Origin: Ruegeria sp. HKCCD4315
GTDB lineage: Bacteria; Pseudomonadota; Alphaproteobacteria; Rhodobacterales; Rhodobacteraceae
Length of the DNA: 64,000 bases
Assembly (NCBI RefSeq): GCF_013112245.1
Contig: NZ_WVRN01000001.1
Coordinates: 2,732,501 to 2,796,500, forward strand
Reading direction: 5' to 3'
In this document: piece by piece, positions 34,417 to 42,509 of the stretch
How positions within the stretch are numbered: position 1 is the stretch's first letter
Layout: the number at the start of each line of letters is the position of its first letter
The notes under the pieces: generated by a model
Seen by the model: only the letters and a program-made list of their open reading frames with translations
The model's database searches: none
What the model was told of the DNA's origin: nothing
Position numbers and translations under genes: made by a program

Positions 34417-35224
34417 GTGACAGCTCCTTGGATCGGTCAGTTGCGGCTTTGACGGCACGGTGAAGCAAGTCGGGGAACCCCTGCTCATCATGCATTAAAA
34501 CTTCAAGCGCGGCCTGCGTGGTACCGTTTGGAGAGGTCACATTGATGCGCAGTTGCGTTGGATCATCCTCAGCCGCCATGGCCAACGCACCGGCCCCCGC
34601 GACCGTGGACTTGGCCAGTTTCATCGCCAGTTCTGCAGGCAAACCCTGCGCCTCACCCGCTGCGGCCAGAGTTTCGATCAGGTGGAAAACATAAGCCGGG
34701 CCAGAGCCGCTGAGGCCGGTCACGGCGTCCATCTGCGCTTCATTGTCCAGACGAACGGTCTCGCCCACCGCCGACAGCAGGCTTTCAGCCAGTGTCAGAT
34801 CATCTCCTGAGGCTTGGTTGTTGCCGATCAGTGCCGTGATACCCTGGCGGATCGCTGCAGGCGTGTTGGGCATCGCGCGAATGATCGGAGTGTCGTTGCC
34901 CAGAACGGTTTCAAATGTGGCAATCGATGTGCCTGCGGCTACCGAGACAAACAGGCTTTTACCACCGCCCAGCGCCTGAATGGCTGGCAATGCCTCGCCC
35001 ATCATTTGCGGTTTGACGGCGACAAGTACCACGGCGGGCGCTTCGGGCAGTGGGGTGTTGATGTTGACACCCTGCGCTTTCAACCAGTCTGACGGGTACG
35101 GATCGATCACCCAAACGGACGCTGGCGGAAGGCCGTGTTCCAGCCATCCCGCCAGCATTGCGGACCCCATCTTTCCGCACCCCAGAAGCACAAGCCCCTG
35201 TTCGGCCACACGCGTCATGTCCAT
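34409..35224 (-). CDS. proC: Pyrroline-5-carboxylate reductase
   Basis: Last step of proline synthesis, reducing pyrroline-5-carboxylate with NAD(P)H. The 271 residues carry the Rossmann start LVLLGCGKMGSAMLAGW at about 11-27, VAVKPQMMGE, IRAMPNTPAAI, and the dimerisation and substrate region AVTGLSGSGPAYVF and VTSPNGTTQAAL. These are all canonical. First gene of a minus-strand set with the csaA-like and dehydrogenase genes, 39 bases after ybjN. A second, divergent ProC-like protein is encoded at 49811-50566. Confidence 0.97.
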   Translation of the reverse strand: MDMTRVAEQGLVLLGCGKMGSAMLAGWLEHGLPPASVWVIDPYPSDWLKAQGVNINTPLPEAPAVVLVAVKPQMMGEALPAIQALGGGKSLFVSVAAGTSIATFETVLGNDTPIIRAMPNTPAAIRQGITALIGNNQASGDDLTLAESLLSAVGETVRLDNEAQMDAVTGLSGSGPAYVFHLIETLAAAGEAQGLPAELAMKLAKSTVAGAGALAMAAEDDPTQLRINVTSPNGTTQAALEVLMHDEQGFPDLLHRAVKAATDRSKELSRE

Positions 35225-35263
35225 TTGCCCCTCCCGCGTTACATATCGGTTTGGGGCAAAGCT

Positions 35264-35764
35264 TTACGCCCGGCCGTAGGCCTCTGCAATGGCCACTTGC
35301 ATGGCTTCTTCTGGCTCTCGATTACCCCAAGTCACCAGTTGGATCGCCGGATAATACCGCTCGGCGCTCATGACAGCGGCGGTGATCATCGTGTTGATCT
35401 GATCCGCGCTGGCTGTCTGTCCCCCTGCAAGGACCAGCCCATAGCGGTAGACCATCAGCTTTTGGTTTGCCCAATAGGTAAAGGCGCCTGCCCAGCACTG
35501 GTCATTCATCTTGTTGAGCAACTCATAGAGCTGCATTTCACGCTCGGCCGGCGGCTCCATTTCGAACGAGCACACCATGCGCAGCGTTTCGTCATAGTTG
35601 GACCAGGCCAGAGTGATCGAATAGGTCCGCCACTGGCCTTCGACGGCCATGGCAATCTGATCGTCCCCAATGCGATCAAAATCCCAGTCGTGATGTTCGG
35701 CCAGATGTTCAACAATGTCGATCGGATGAATGTCTTCTTCGAGATACTGCTCGGAAAGGGCCAT
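35264..35764 (-). CDS. YbjN domain-containing protein
   Basis: A 166-residue acidic protein. It matches the YbjN/DUF1790 family, a type III secretion chaperone-like fold of unknown role. Recognisable parts are DIHPIDIVEHLAEHHDWDF, YSITLAWSNYDETLRMVCSFE, and the KMNDQCWAGAFTYW segment in the middle. There is no signal peptide. It precedes proC on the same strand with a 39-base gap, an association I recall as common in Rhodobacterales. A functional link to proline synthesis is not established. Confidence 0.88.
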   Translation of the reverse strand: MALSEQYLEEDIHPIDIVEHLAEHHDWDFDRIGDDQIAMAVEGQWRTYSITLAWSNYDETLRMVCSFEMEPPAEREMQLYELLNKMNDQCWAGAFTYWANQKLMVYRYGLVLAGGQTASADQINTMITAAVMSAERYYPAIQLVTWGNREPEEAMQVAIAEAYGRA

Positions 35765-36084
35765 AATGCCACCTCACTAATCTCTAGCATTTTGGGGCTG
35801 GCAGCGCCCCAGCGCTAGTTGCCTGCTCTACAAGCCGGGCTTCCCCCGTGGGCCTGTACTAAATATGGTGCGATGTGGCGTGAGTTCTGGCAACCCTATT
35901 TCTTGGGGATAACAGCAATAAGTTGTGGACAGTCGGCAACGGCGATCAAAATATTGGCAGTCGCACCAGCTTTGTCTTGATTAAATTCTGCGACGCGTCA
36001 AAATACACATCACCGCACAATCCGGGCTGGATTGCGCGGCTTTAAGCTTTGTCCAAACAACTTGAAAACGGGAAAGCCCGGGCG
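35765..36084. other. Gene-free interval of 320 bases
   Basis: Between ybjN and ubiK. It contains an 11-base-pair hairpin with one mismatch at 36013-36039 (CCGCACAATCC / GGATTGCGCGG) that may terminate the ubiK transcript. A short CGGG-CTTT-CCCG stem followed by Ts lies next to the ubiK stop on the minus strand. The middle (35860-35990) is AT-rich and probably holds the ybjN promoter. No coding frame there looks real. Confidence 0.5.
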
Positions 36085-36333
36085 TTATTTGTCCAGTTTC
36101 GCCTCGAGCGCAGCAATGCGGGCTTCGAGCGCTGCATTTTCTTCGCGCGCTTTCTGGGCCATGGCGCGGACAGCGTCGAATTCTTCGCGGGTAACGAAAT
36201 CGCGGTCGGCCAGCCAGCGGTCGATCATCGACTTCATCGCGTTCTCGGCCTCTTCCCGCGCGCCTTGCGCCACGCCCATGGCGTTGGTCATCAGTTGGGA
36301 CACGTCGTCCAGGATCTTGTTGCGGGTCTGCAT
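36085..36333 (-). CDS. ubiK: UbiK accessory factor (BMFP family)
   Basis: An 82-residue protein of the BMFP/UbiK family, a coiled-coil accessory factor for ubiquinone synthesis that binds UbiJ and lipids in enterobacteria. The N-terminal amphipathic half is NKILDDVSQLMTNAMGVAQG. The C-terminal coiled coil has heptads (REENAALEARIAALEAKL). The motif FVTREEFDAVRAMAQKAREE is the most conserved part of the family. It is divergent from lgt by about 100 bases. Confidence 0.93.
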   Translation of the reverse strand: MQTRNKILDDVSQLMTNAMGVAQGAREEAENAMKSMIDRWLADRDFVTREEFDAVRAMAQKAREENAALEARIAALEAKLDK

Positions 36334-36430
36334 GTGTACACTCCGGTCTCACGGTTTATCTGTATATGGGCAAAGAATGGCGCAGGCTCAAGGTTGACTT
36401 GCCCTGCAAACCCCGGGCAATGAGACGCAC

Positions 36431-37318
36431 ATGCAGGCTGTTCTGAACTTCCCCGATCTGTCGCCCGAATTGTTCTCGATCTCATTGTTCGGGATGGAGT
36501 TCGCGTTAAGGTGGTATGCGCTGGCCTATATTGCCGGAATTCTGATCGCCTGGCGACTTGCCGTTGTGGCGCTGCGGCGTCCTGCCCTATGGCCCGCGGA
36601 TTCCCCTCCGATGAAACCGGATCAGCTGGAGGATCTGGTCACCTGGATCATTCTGGGCGTGATTCTGGGTGGCAGGCTTGGCTTTGTCCTGTTTTATCAG
36701 CCAGCCTATTACTTATCGAACCCGTTAGAGATTCTGAAAGTCTGGCAAGGCGGCATGGCGTTTCATGGCGGCCTGCTGGGCGTTATCCTTGCGTCCTACC
36801 TGTTTGCCCGCCGACATCAGATCCCCGCTCTGTCGCTGGGCGATCTGGTCGCCTACACCGTTCCGCCCGGCCTGCTGTTGGGGCGGCTGGCCAACTTCGT
36901 CAATGCAGAACTGTGGGGCCGACCAAGTGAGCTACCTTGGGCCGTGATTTTCCCCGGCTTCGCCGCACAGGATTGTCCCGGCGTGGTTGCGGGAATGTGC
37001 GCAAGGCACCCGTCACAACTGTATGAAGCCGCGCTTGAGGGCGTGTTGTTGGGCACATTGCTGCTGTGGCTGGTCTATCGCAGAGGGGCCTTTAAAAAAC
37101 CGGGCATGATCATGGGCCTGTTTCTGGCGGGATATGGCGCGTCGCGTTTTATTGTCGAGTTCTTCCGTCAACCGGATGCTCAGTTCGTGTCACCCGGCAA
37201 CCCGCTGGGGCTGGCCTGGCATGTGGGCGGTTATGGCCTGACCATGGGTCAAATCCTGTCATTGCCGATGATCGCGATTGGCCTTTGGTTCGCCCTGCGC
37301 GCGCGGCGAGCGACATGA
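36431..37318 (+). CDS. lgt: Prolipoprotein diacylglyceryl transferase
   Basis: First enzyme of lipoprotein maturation: it transfers diacylglycerol from phosphatidylglycerol to the lipobox cysteine. A 295-residue polytopic inner-membrane protein with the family signatures [10 protein letters not shown] near 78, the catalytic-region [15 protein letters not shown] at about 155-169 and RHPSQLYEA near 190. Its products here would include the lipoproteins at 9518, 11410 and 23789. First gene of lgt-midA-pgeF; the stop overlaps the next start as ATGA. Confidence 0.97.
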   Translation: MQAVLNFPDLSPELFSISLFGMEFALRWYALAYIAGILIAWRLAVVALRRPALWPADSPPMKPDQLEDLVTWIILGVILGGRLGFVLFYQPAYYLSNPLEILKVWQGGMAFHGGLLGVILASYLFARRHQIPALSLGDLVAYTVPPGLLLGRLANFVNAELWGRPSELPWAVIFPGFAAQDCPGVVAGMCARHPSQLYEAALEGVLLGTLLLWLVYRRGAFKKPGMIMGLFLAGYGASRFIVEFFRQPDAQFVSPGNPLGLAWHVGGYGLTMGQILSLPMIAIGLWFALRARRAT

Positions 37319-38382
37319 CCCTGACCGATCATCTGGTCGCCCGCATCCGGCAGGATGGGCCGATGAGCGTTGCAGACTACATGGCCGAATGCCTGTTGCA
37401 CCCCACGCTGGGCTACTACACAACCCGCGATCCACTCGGGACCAAGGGGGATTTCACCACCGCGCCCGAGATCAGCCAGATGTTTGGAGAACTGATCGGG
37501 CTGTCCTTGGCGCAATGCTGGATGGATCAGGGAAAGCCTACGCCGTTTACCTTGTGCGAGCTGGGTCCGGGGCGCGGCACACTTATGGCCGACATTCTAC
37601 GCGCGACGCGGGGTGTACCCGGGCTCCACGATGCCGCAAGAGTGACACTGGTCGAGGTCTCACCGGTGTTGAAACAGTTGCAGGCCGAGACCCTGAAGGA
37701 TTACGCGCCGACCTGGATAAACAGCGTCGCAGACCTGCCGGACCAGCCTCTGCTCTTGGTGGCAAACGAATTCTTTGATGCCCTGCCTATTCGTCAGTTT
37801 CTGCGTGATGGCGACGGGTGGAGTGAACGCTTGGTGGGTGAGCGGGACGGCGCGCTGCTGTTTGGGCGGGGCCCAATCGGACCACAAGCAGCGCTGAAGG
37901 ACAGGCTTGCGGACACTAAAGACGGTGATCTGATCGAGCTATGTGCGGCAGCGATTCCTATTCTGACCGTGATTGCTGGCCGGATCGCCAGCCATGGTGG
38001 TGCGGCTCTGATCGTCGATTATGGCGACTGGCATTCGCTGGGCGACACGTTGCAGGCCCTTCAAAACCACGAACGCACTGATCCTCTGGCGGCACCGGGT
38101 CAGGCCGATCTGACGGCACATGTGGATTTTGAGCCTTTGGCCGCTTCAACCCGCGCCTGTGGGTGTCGCCATACTCGCGTGACACCTCAGGGCGTGTTTC
38201 TGGAGCGGCTTGGCATCACGGCGCGCGCGCAGGCATTGTCCAAGGCGCTGAGCGGTTCTGAGCTGGATGTATTGATTGCCGCGCATCGCCGGTTGACGCA
38301 CCCGGATGAAATGGGAAATCTGTTCAAAGTGATGGGCCTTTTCCCGGCCTATGCCGCCCCACCGCCAGGATTAGAGCCATGA
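37315..38382 (+). CDS. SAM-dependent methyltransferase, MidA/NDUFAF7 family
   Basis: A 355-residue class I methyltransferase. Mitochondrial NDUFAF7 dimethylates an arginine of the complex I subunit NDUFS2, and bacterial members may act on the equivalent NuoD. The SAM motif is [18 protein letters not shown] at about 79-96. The family-specific N-terminus [19 protein letters not shown] and the later [16 protein letters not shown] and IVDYGDW segments support the call. Both ends are coupled by ATGA overlaps (lgt upstream, pgeF downstream), and the start at 37315 is chosen for that. Confidence 0.93.
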   Translation: MTLTDHLVARIRQDGPMSVADYMAECLLHPTLGYYTTRDPLGTKGDFTTAPEISQMFGELIGLSLAQCWMDQGKPTPFTLCELGPGRGTLMADILRATRGVPGLHDAARVTLVEVSPVLKQLQAETLKDYAPTWINSVADLPDQPLLLVANEFFDALPIRQFLRDGDGWSERLVGERDGALLFGRGPIGPQAALKDRLADTKDGDLIELCAAAIPILTVIAGRIASHGGAALIVDYGDWHSLGDTLQALQNHERTDPLAAPGQADLTAHVDFEPLAASTRACGCRHTRVTPQGVFLERLGITARAQALSKALSGSELDVLIAAHRRLTHPDEMGNLFKVMGLFPAYAAPPPGLEP

Positions 38383-39137
38383 CACTGGAAATTCTGACCT
38401 CAGACTTGCTGTCGCCATTGCGTCATGGGTTCTTTACCCGTCGCGGCGGGGCTTCGTCCGGCATCTTTGGCGGTTTGAATTGCGGCTATGGCTCGTCCGA
38501 CCAAACTGAGGTCGTAGCGTTGAACCGCAAGCGGGTGGCGGACGCAATGGAGGTTACACCCGAGGCGATGATCGGTGTGCATCAGGTCCATTCTCCGACA
38601 GTTCTGACAGTTGAAGGCCCGGTTCAGGGCGAACGGCCCAAGGCGGATGCCATCGTCACCGCGACCCCTGGCCTCGCGTTGACGATTCTCACTGCGGATT
38701 GTCAGCCAGTTCTGTTTGCGGACCCAAATGCTCAGGTAATCGGTGCTGCCCATGCGGGCTGGCGCGGTGCGTTGGACGGTGTGTTAGAAGCCACGCTGGA
38801 TGCCATGGAAGCGCTTGGTGCCAATCGAAACGACATCCGTGCCGTGATCGGCCCCAGCATTTCGCAACGCGCCTATGAAGTGGGCCCCGAATTTCTGGAC
38901 GCATTCATCGCCGATTCTCCAGAAAACACGCGGTTCTTTGCAAACGGACAGGATGACCGGCTGCAATTCGACCTGCCTTCTTTTGGCCTGCACAGGCTGC
39001 GGCAGGCTGGCGTTGGGCAGTCAGAGTGGACCCGACATTGTACCTATTCCGACCCGGATCGGTTCTATTCCTATCGCCGTGCAACGCACAGGAACGAGGC
39101 CGATTACGGCAGGCTGATCTCGGTCATAAGATTGTGA
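38379..39137 (+). CDS. pgeF: Peptidoglycan editing factor PgeF (multicopper-oxidase-like domain)
   Basis: A 252-residue protein of the YfiH/YlmD family, now known as PgeF, which corrects misincorporated residues in peptidoglycan precursors; older annotation as polyphenol oxidase or laccase. Metal-site motifs are GVHQVHSPTV, LTADCQPVLFAD, AHAGWRGALDG and GPSISQRAYEVG, with C-terminal HCTYSDPDRFYSYRR. It is coupled to the methyltransferase by ATGA. Together with lgt this makes an envelope-related operon. Confidence 0.95.
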   Translation: MTLEILTSDLLSPLRHGFFTRRGGASSGIFGGLNCGYGSSDQTEVVALNRKRVADAMEVTPEAMIGVHQVHSPTVLTVEGPVQGERPKADAIVTATPGLALTILTADCQPVLFADPNAQVIGAAHAGWRGALDGVLEATLDAMEALGANRNDIRAVIGPSISQRAYEVGPEFLDAFIADSPENTRFFANGQDDRLQFDLPSFGLHRLRQAGVGQSEWTRHCTYSDPDRFYSYRRATHRNEADYGRLISVIRL

Positions 39138-39368
39138 TTCAGGTCCAGATTTAGGCACCTCGCCACTTTTCCGCCACATTTTTTGTGTTTACCGGACTCA
39201 AGATTCGTGACGAGTTTTGCCAGCTATCAGATGGGTATCTGACGTTCGTGTTTTGAACGCTGGCTCGTTGAGTGAAAGGACTGTGCATATTTATTTCTTG
39301 TCTGCAAAACATCCCTGTTAAGCCTTATCCGTGCCGCAAATCGCCGTCACAAAAGGTTCATGAAGGAT

Positions 39369-39387
39369 GCGGGAAATACCTTCCCGC
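39369..39387 (+). other. Hairpin in the leader of the 42-residue peptide
   Basis: A perfect 7-base-pair stem GCGGGAA-ATACC-TTCCCGC ends 19 bases before the ATG at 39407. There is no T tract after it, so it is not a terminator. It could stabilise the leader or control translation. The surrounding interval 39138-39406 has no other gene. Confidence 0.4.
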
Positions 39388-39406
39388 GCAATGCAGGACC
39401 AGAAAC

Positions 39407-39535
39407 ATGAAACCCAAATCCCGCTTTCTCAAGGCCATGGTAGCCGCCACTCGGGACCATAAGCTGGAAATGCCGTGGAAACGGGTATCAAGCCATTCTG
39501 CCAGGGTTGCCAGCCATATTGCGGCCCGGCGATGA
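39407..39535 (+). CDS. 42-residue basic peptide, conserved-type hypothetical
   Basis: A short, strongly basic peptide starting MKPKSRFLKAMVAATRDHKL and continuing EMPWKRVSSHSARVASHIAARR. I recall very similar small proteins (MKxKSRFxKxMIAATxDHxxEMPW) in many roseobacters, which supports it as a real gene. AGGA lies 9 bases upstream. A leader hairpin precedes it and an intrinsic terminator follows at 39619, so it forms a compact unit of its own. The composition suggests nucleic-acid or ribosome association; no function is known. Confidence 0.65.
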   Translation: MKPKSRFLKAMVAATRDHKLEMPWKRVSSHSARVASHIAARR

Positions 39536-39870
39536 AGCAGGAGAACCCCAAGACCAAGCTGCCGGTCTAAATACGGGGTAAACGTGCAACGGGCAGGCTC
39601 CGGCCCGATGTCGCGTAAGTCGTAAGTAAAAATTTACGGCTTTTTTCAGGAGTTTGTGTGTGTGCGGGCAATTGCCGCCCGTGAAGTACGAGTTTGTCTG
39701 GGGGGTCTATGTGTTGACCATTGGAAAGCGAGATTTTGTCGTCATGCGGGGCCAGAACGGTCACCGTCCAAGGGTCTTCCATTCGTTTCAAGACAAAGAA
39801 CCTGTTCGTCAGGTGGGCCTGTACGGGGGTACGCCAGGCCTGTTCGGACATTTGAGGGGACGGAATATTT
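39536..39870. other. 335-base interval before the Hint gene
   Basis: Holds the terminator at 39619-39646 and about 220 further bases up to the Hint gene start. A frame at 39654-39884 with a TTG start and CAGGAG upstream would encode about 76 residues (including VKYEFVWGVYVLTIGKRDF) but overlaps the next start and shows no family features, so I left it as noncoding leader. Promoter elements for the Hint gene were not clear. Confidence 0.4.
39619..39646 (+). terminator. Intrinsic terminator of the 42-residue peptide unit
   Basis: A 7-base-pair stem with one wobble (GTCGTAA / TTACGGC, loop GTAAAAAT) is followed directly by six Ts, 84 bases after the peptide stop. Confidence 0.75.
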
Positions 39871-40653
39871 ATGACTATTCCTAATTCATTGGCCCGTGCG
39901 GCCAGAAATGCCATCGAAACGTCGGCCATGTTGCGGGAAGCACCGCGACCGGTCGCAAAACCCAAGGCGCAACTGCGCCGCTACGAAGTCAGCAGCCTGC
40001 TGCCAAACGGAGACGTGGCTCAAACCCGTCACATCGCACCCGCTCTGCCGATGTTTGAAGACGCCTTTTGCGCCTTTTCGCGCGGATCGCTGGTTGAAAC
40101 GGAACACGGACCGATTGCGATCGAGGACCTGATGCCAGGCGACACGGTTCTGACGCAGGATGGCAGTTCGCAAACTGTATTGTGGAAGGGGTCTGTCACT
40201 CTGATCCCGGGGCGTGAGGATTCACGTGGGCGGACCCGCCCGCTGACTCGGATCATGGCTGACACGTTTGGGATGCAAAAGCCGATGTCGGGCGTAATTG
40301 CCGGACCTGCGGCGCGAATCGTCGGGTCTCCGGGGCATTTGCGGCACCTGCATGGGGGTGAACCGATTCTGACACCGGTCTCTGAATTTCAGGATGGGAT
40401 GGGTGTGATTGAAACAATGCCACCAACACCAGTCGAACTGTTTCACATTTGCCTCAAACGGCATTCCGTTATTCGTGTAGATGGTTTACAGTTCGAGACA
40501 TATCACCCAGGTGTGAACGCGGTTCGCATGATCAGCCATTCGTTGCGGTCGATTTATCTGAACCTGTTCGCTCACATCGAGTCGCTCAACGATTTTGGTC
40601 CGCTGCTGATGCCGCGCGCCGGAGATGGTGAGATCGACGCGATGTCAGCCTGA
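39871..40653 (+). CDS. Hint (hedgehog/intein) domain protein
   Basis: A 260-residue protein. After about 65 residues of N-terminal sequence, a Hint_2-type domain begins at Cys67: CAFSRGSLVETEHGPIAIED (67-86), then LMPGDTVLTQDG. The nucleophile-like Cys, the Thr-x-x-Gly turn and the ExLxxGDxVxTxDG pattern are those of autoprocessing Hint domains. Later parts include TRIMADTFGM, GSPGHLRHL and ELFHICLKRHSVIRVDGLQFETYHPG. Many roseobacter proteins join this domain to calcium-binding repeats; here it is nearly alone. Whether it self-cleaves is unknown. No partner gene is obvious. Confidence 0.82.
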   Translation: MTIPNSLARAARNAIETSAMLREAPRPVAKPKAQLRRYEVSSLLPNGDVAQTRHIAPALPMFEDAFCAFSRGSLVETEHGPIAIEDLMPGDTVLTQDGSSQTVLWKGSVTLIPGREDSRGRTRPLTRIMADTFGMQKPMSGVIAGPAARIVGSPGHLRHLHGGEPILTPVSEFQDGMGVIETMPPTPVELFHICLKRHSVIRVDGLQFETYHPGVNAVRMISHSLRSIYLNLFAHIESLNDFGPLLMPRAGDGEIDAMSA

Positions 40654-40773
40654 GTGTGATAATAGGTACTGCATTATGGGGGGGCATCATGCAGCTGGTA
40701 CTAAGTTGGGTTCTATCCCTTGCGGTGGCTGCGATGCTGCCACCAAACACCGCACATCCGAAACGTGTCGGCG

Positions 40774-41274
40774 TTACGCCATCCGGTTCATACGGTCTTC
40801 CAGGACGTCGAACGGCACGCCTGGCTCGTCTTTTGCGCCGCGGATAACCAGCGAAGTCTTGACGCTGGCCACGTTCGGCGTGGTCAGCAGTTCGCCGGTC
40901 AAAAACTGTTGGAAACTGCTAAGATCGGGTGCGACGCATTTCAGGATGAAGTCCACTTCGCCATTTAGCATGTGGCATTCCCGAACCAGCGGCCATTCGC
41001 GGCAGCGTTCCTCGAACGCGCGCAGTTCGGTTTCGGCCTGGCTGTCCAGCCCGACCATGGCAAACACCTGCACTTCGAATCCAAGCTCACGTGAATTGAC
41101 CTCGGCATGATAGCCGGTGATATAGCCGGATTCTTCCAGTGTGCGCACCCGGCGCAAGCATGGTGGAGCCGAGATGCCAACCCTTTTGGCCAGTTCGACA
41201 TTGGTCATGCGACCGTCTGCCTGCAATTCCGCCAGAATCTTGCGATCAATTTCATCCAGCCGAGTCGTGACCAT
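40774..41274 (-). CDS. Lrp/AsnC family transcriptional regulator
   Basis: A 166-residue feast/famine regulator. The N-terminal helix-turn-helix is LDEIDRKILAELQADGRMTNVELAKRVGIS with recognition helix APPCLRRVRTLEESGYI. The C-terminal RAM effector domain includes VFAMVGLDSQAE and ECHMLNGEVDFILKCVAPD. CAGGAG sits 8 bases before the ATG. Direct repeats in its upstream region are a possible autoregulatory site. Amino-acid ligand and targets cannot be deduced. Divergent from trxB. Confidence 0.95.
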   Translation of the reverse strand: MVTTRLDEIDRKILAELQADGRMTNVELAKRVGISAPPCLRRVRTLEESGYITGYHAEVNSRELGFEVQVFAMVGLDSQAETELRAFEERCREWPLVRECHMLNGEVDFILKCVAPDLSSFQQFLTGELLTTPNVASVKTSLVIRGAKDEPGVPFDVLEDRMNRMA

Positions 41275-41320
41275 AAAATGCTCCTGATTTTTGCGGTTCT
41301 TATATCAGCCCCCTAGGCAC

Positions 41321-41348
41321 GCGCAATAATGTTTCGCACATGCGCAAT
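41321..41348. promoter_or_regulatory. Candidate Lrp-type operator, direct repeats
   Basis: GCGCAAT occurs at 41321-41327 and again at 41342-41348, start to start 21 bases apart, which is two helical turns. It lies 47 bases upstream of the lrp-like start, in the gap to trxB. The spacing suits cooperative binding of an Lrp octamer. By-eye evidence only. Confidence 0.35.
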
Positions 41349-41458
41349 TTTCTTTGTTTTCAAATCACTCAATTCCTTCCAGTGCAGTGCACAGGGCCAT
41401 GATCAGGATGGGGGTTTAAGCCGGGTCGGTCGGGCGCTATATCGGGGCAACGGGCTAA

Positions 41459-42433
<975 letters not shown>

Positions 42434-42444
42434 TTGCGATCTTT

Positions 42445-42468
42445 GGTCCCCGACACGGGTTGGGGACC
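42445..42468 (+). other. Hairpin between trxB and the cyclase gene
   Basis: GGTCCCC (42445-42451) pairs with GGGGACC (42462-42468) around a 10-base loop, starting 12 bases after the trxB stop. There is no T tract, so it is more likely a 3'-end stabiliser, weak attenuator or processing site than a full terminator. Confidence 0.45.
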
Positions 42469-42509
42469 GCACCCTGCCGCCTTGACCCTGTCACAGTGCC
42501 GTATCAGGA

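Noticed and set aside
39654..39884. A 76-codon frame between the terminator and the Hint gene
   Set aside because: TTG start, overlap with the Hint start and no family features. A ribosome-like CAGGAG is the only support.
40656..40847. A short hydrophobic frame between the Hint and Lrp genes
   Set aside because: It runs far into the Lrp coding region on the other strand and ends in an antisense-like Arg-rich tail.
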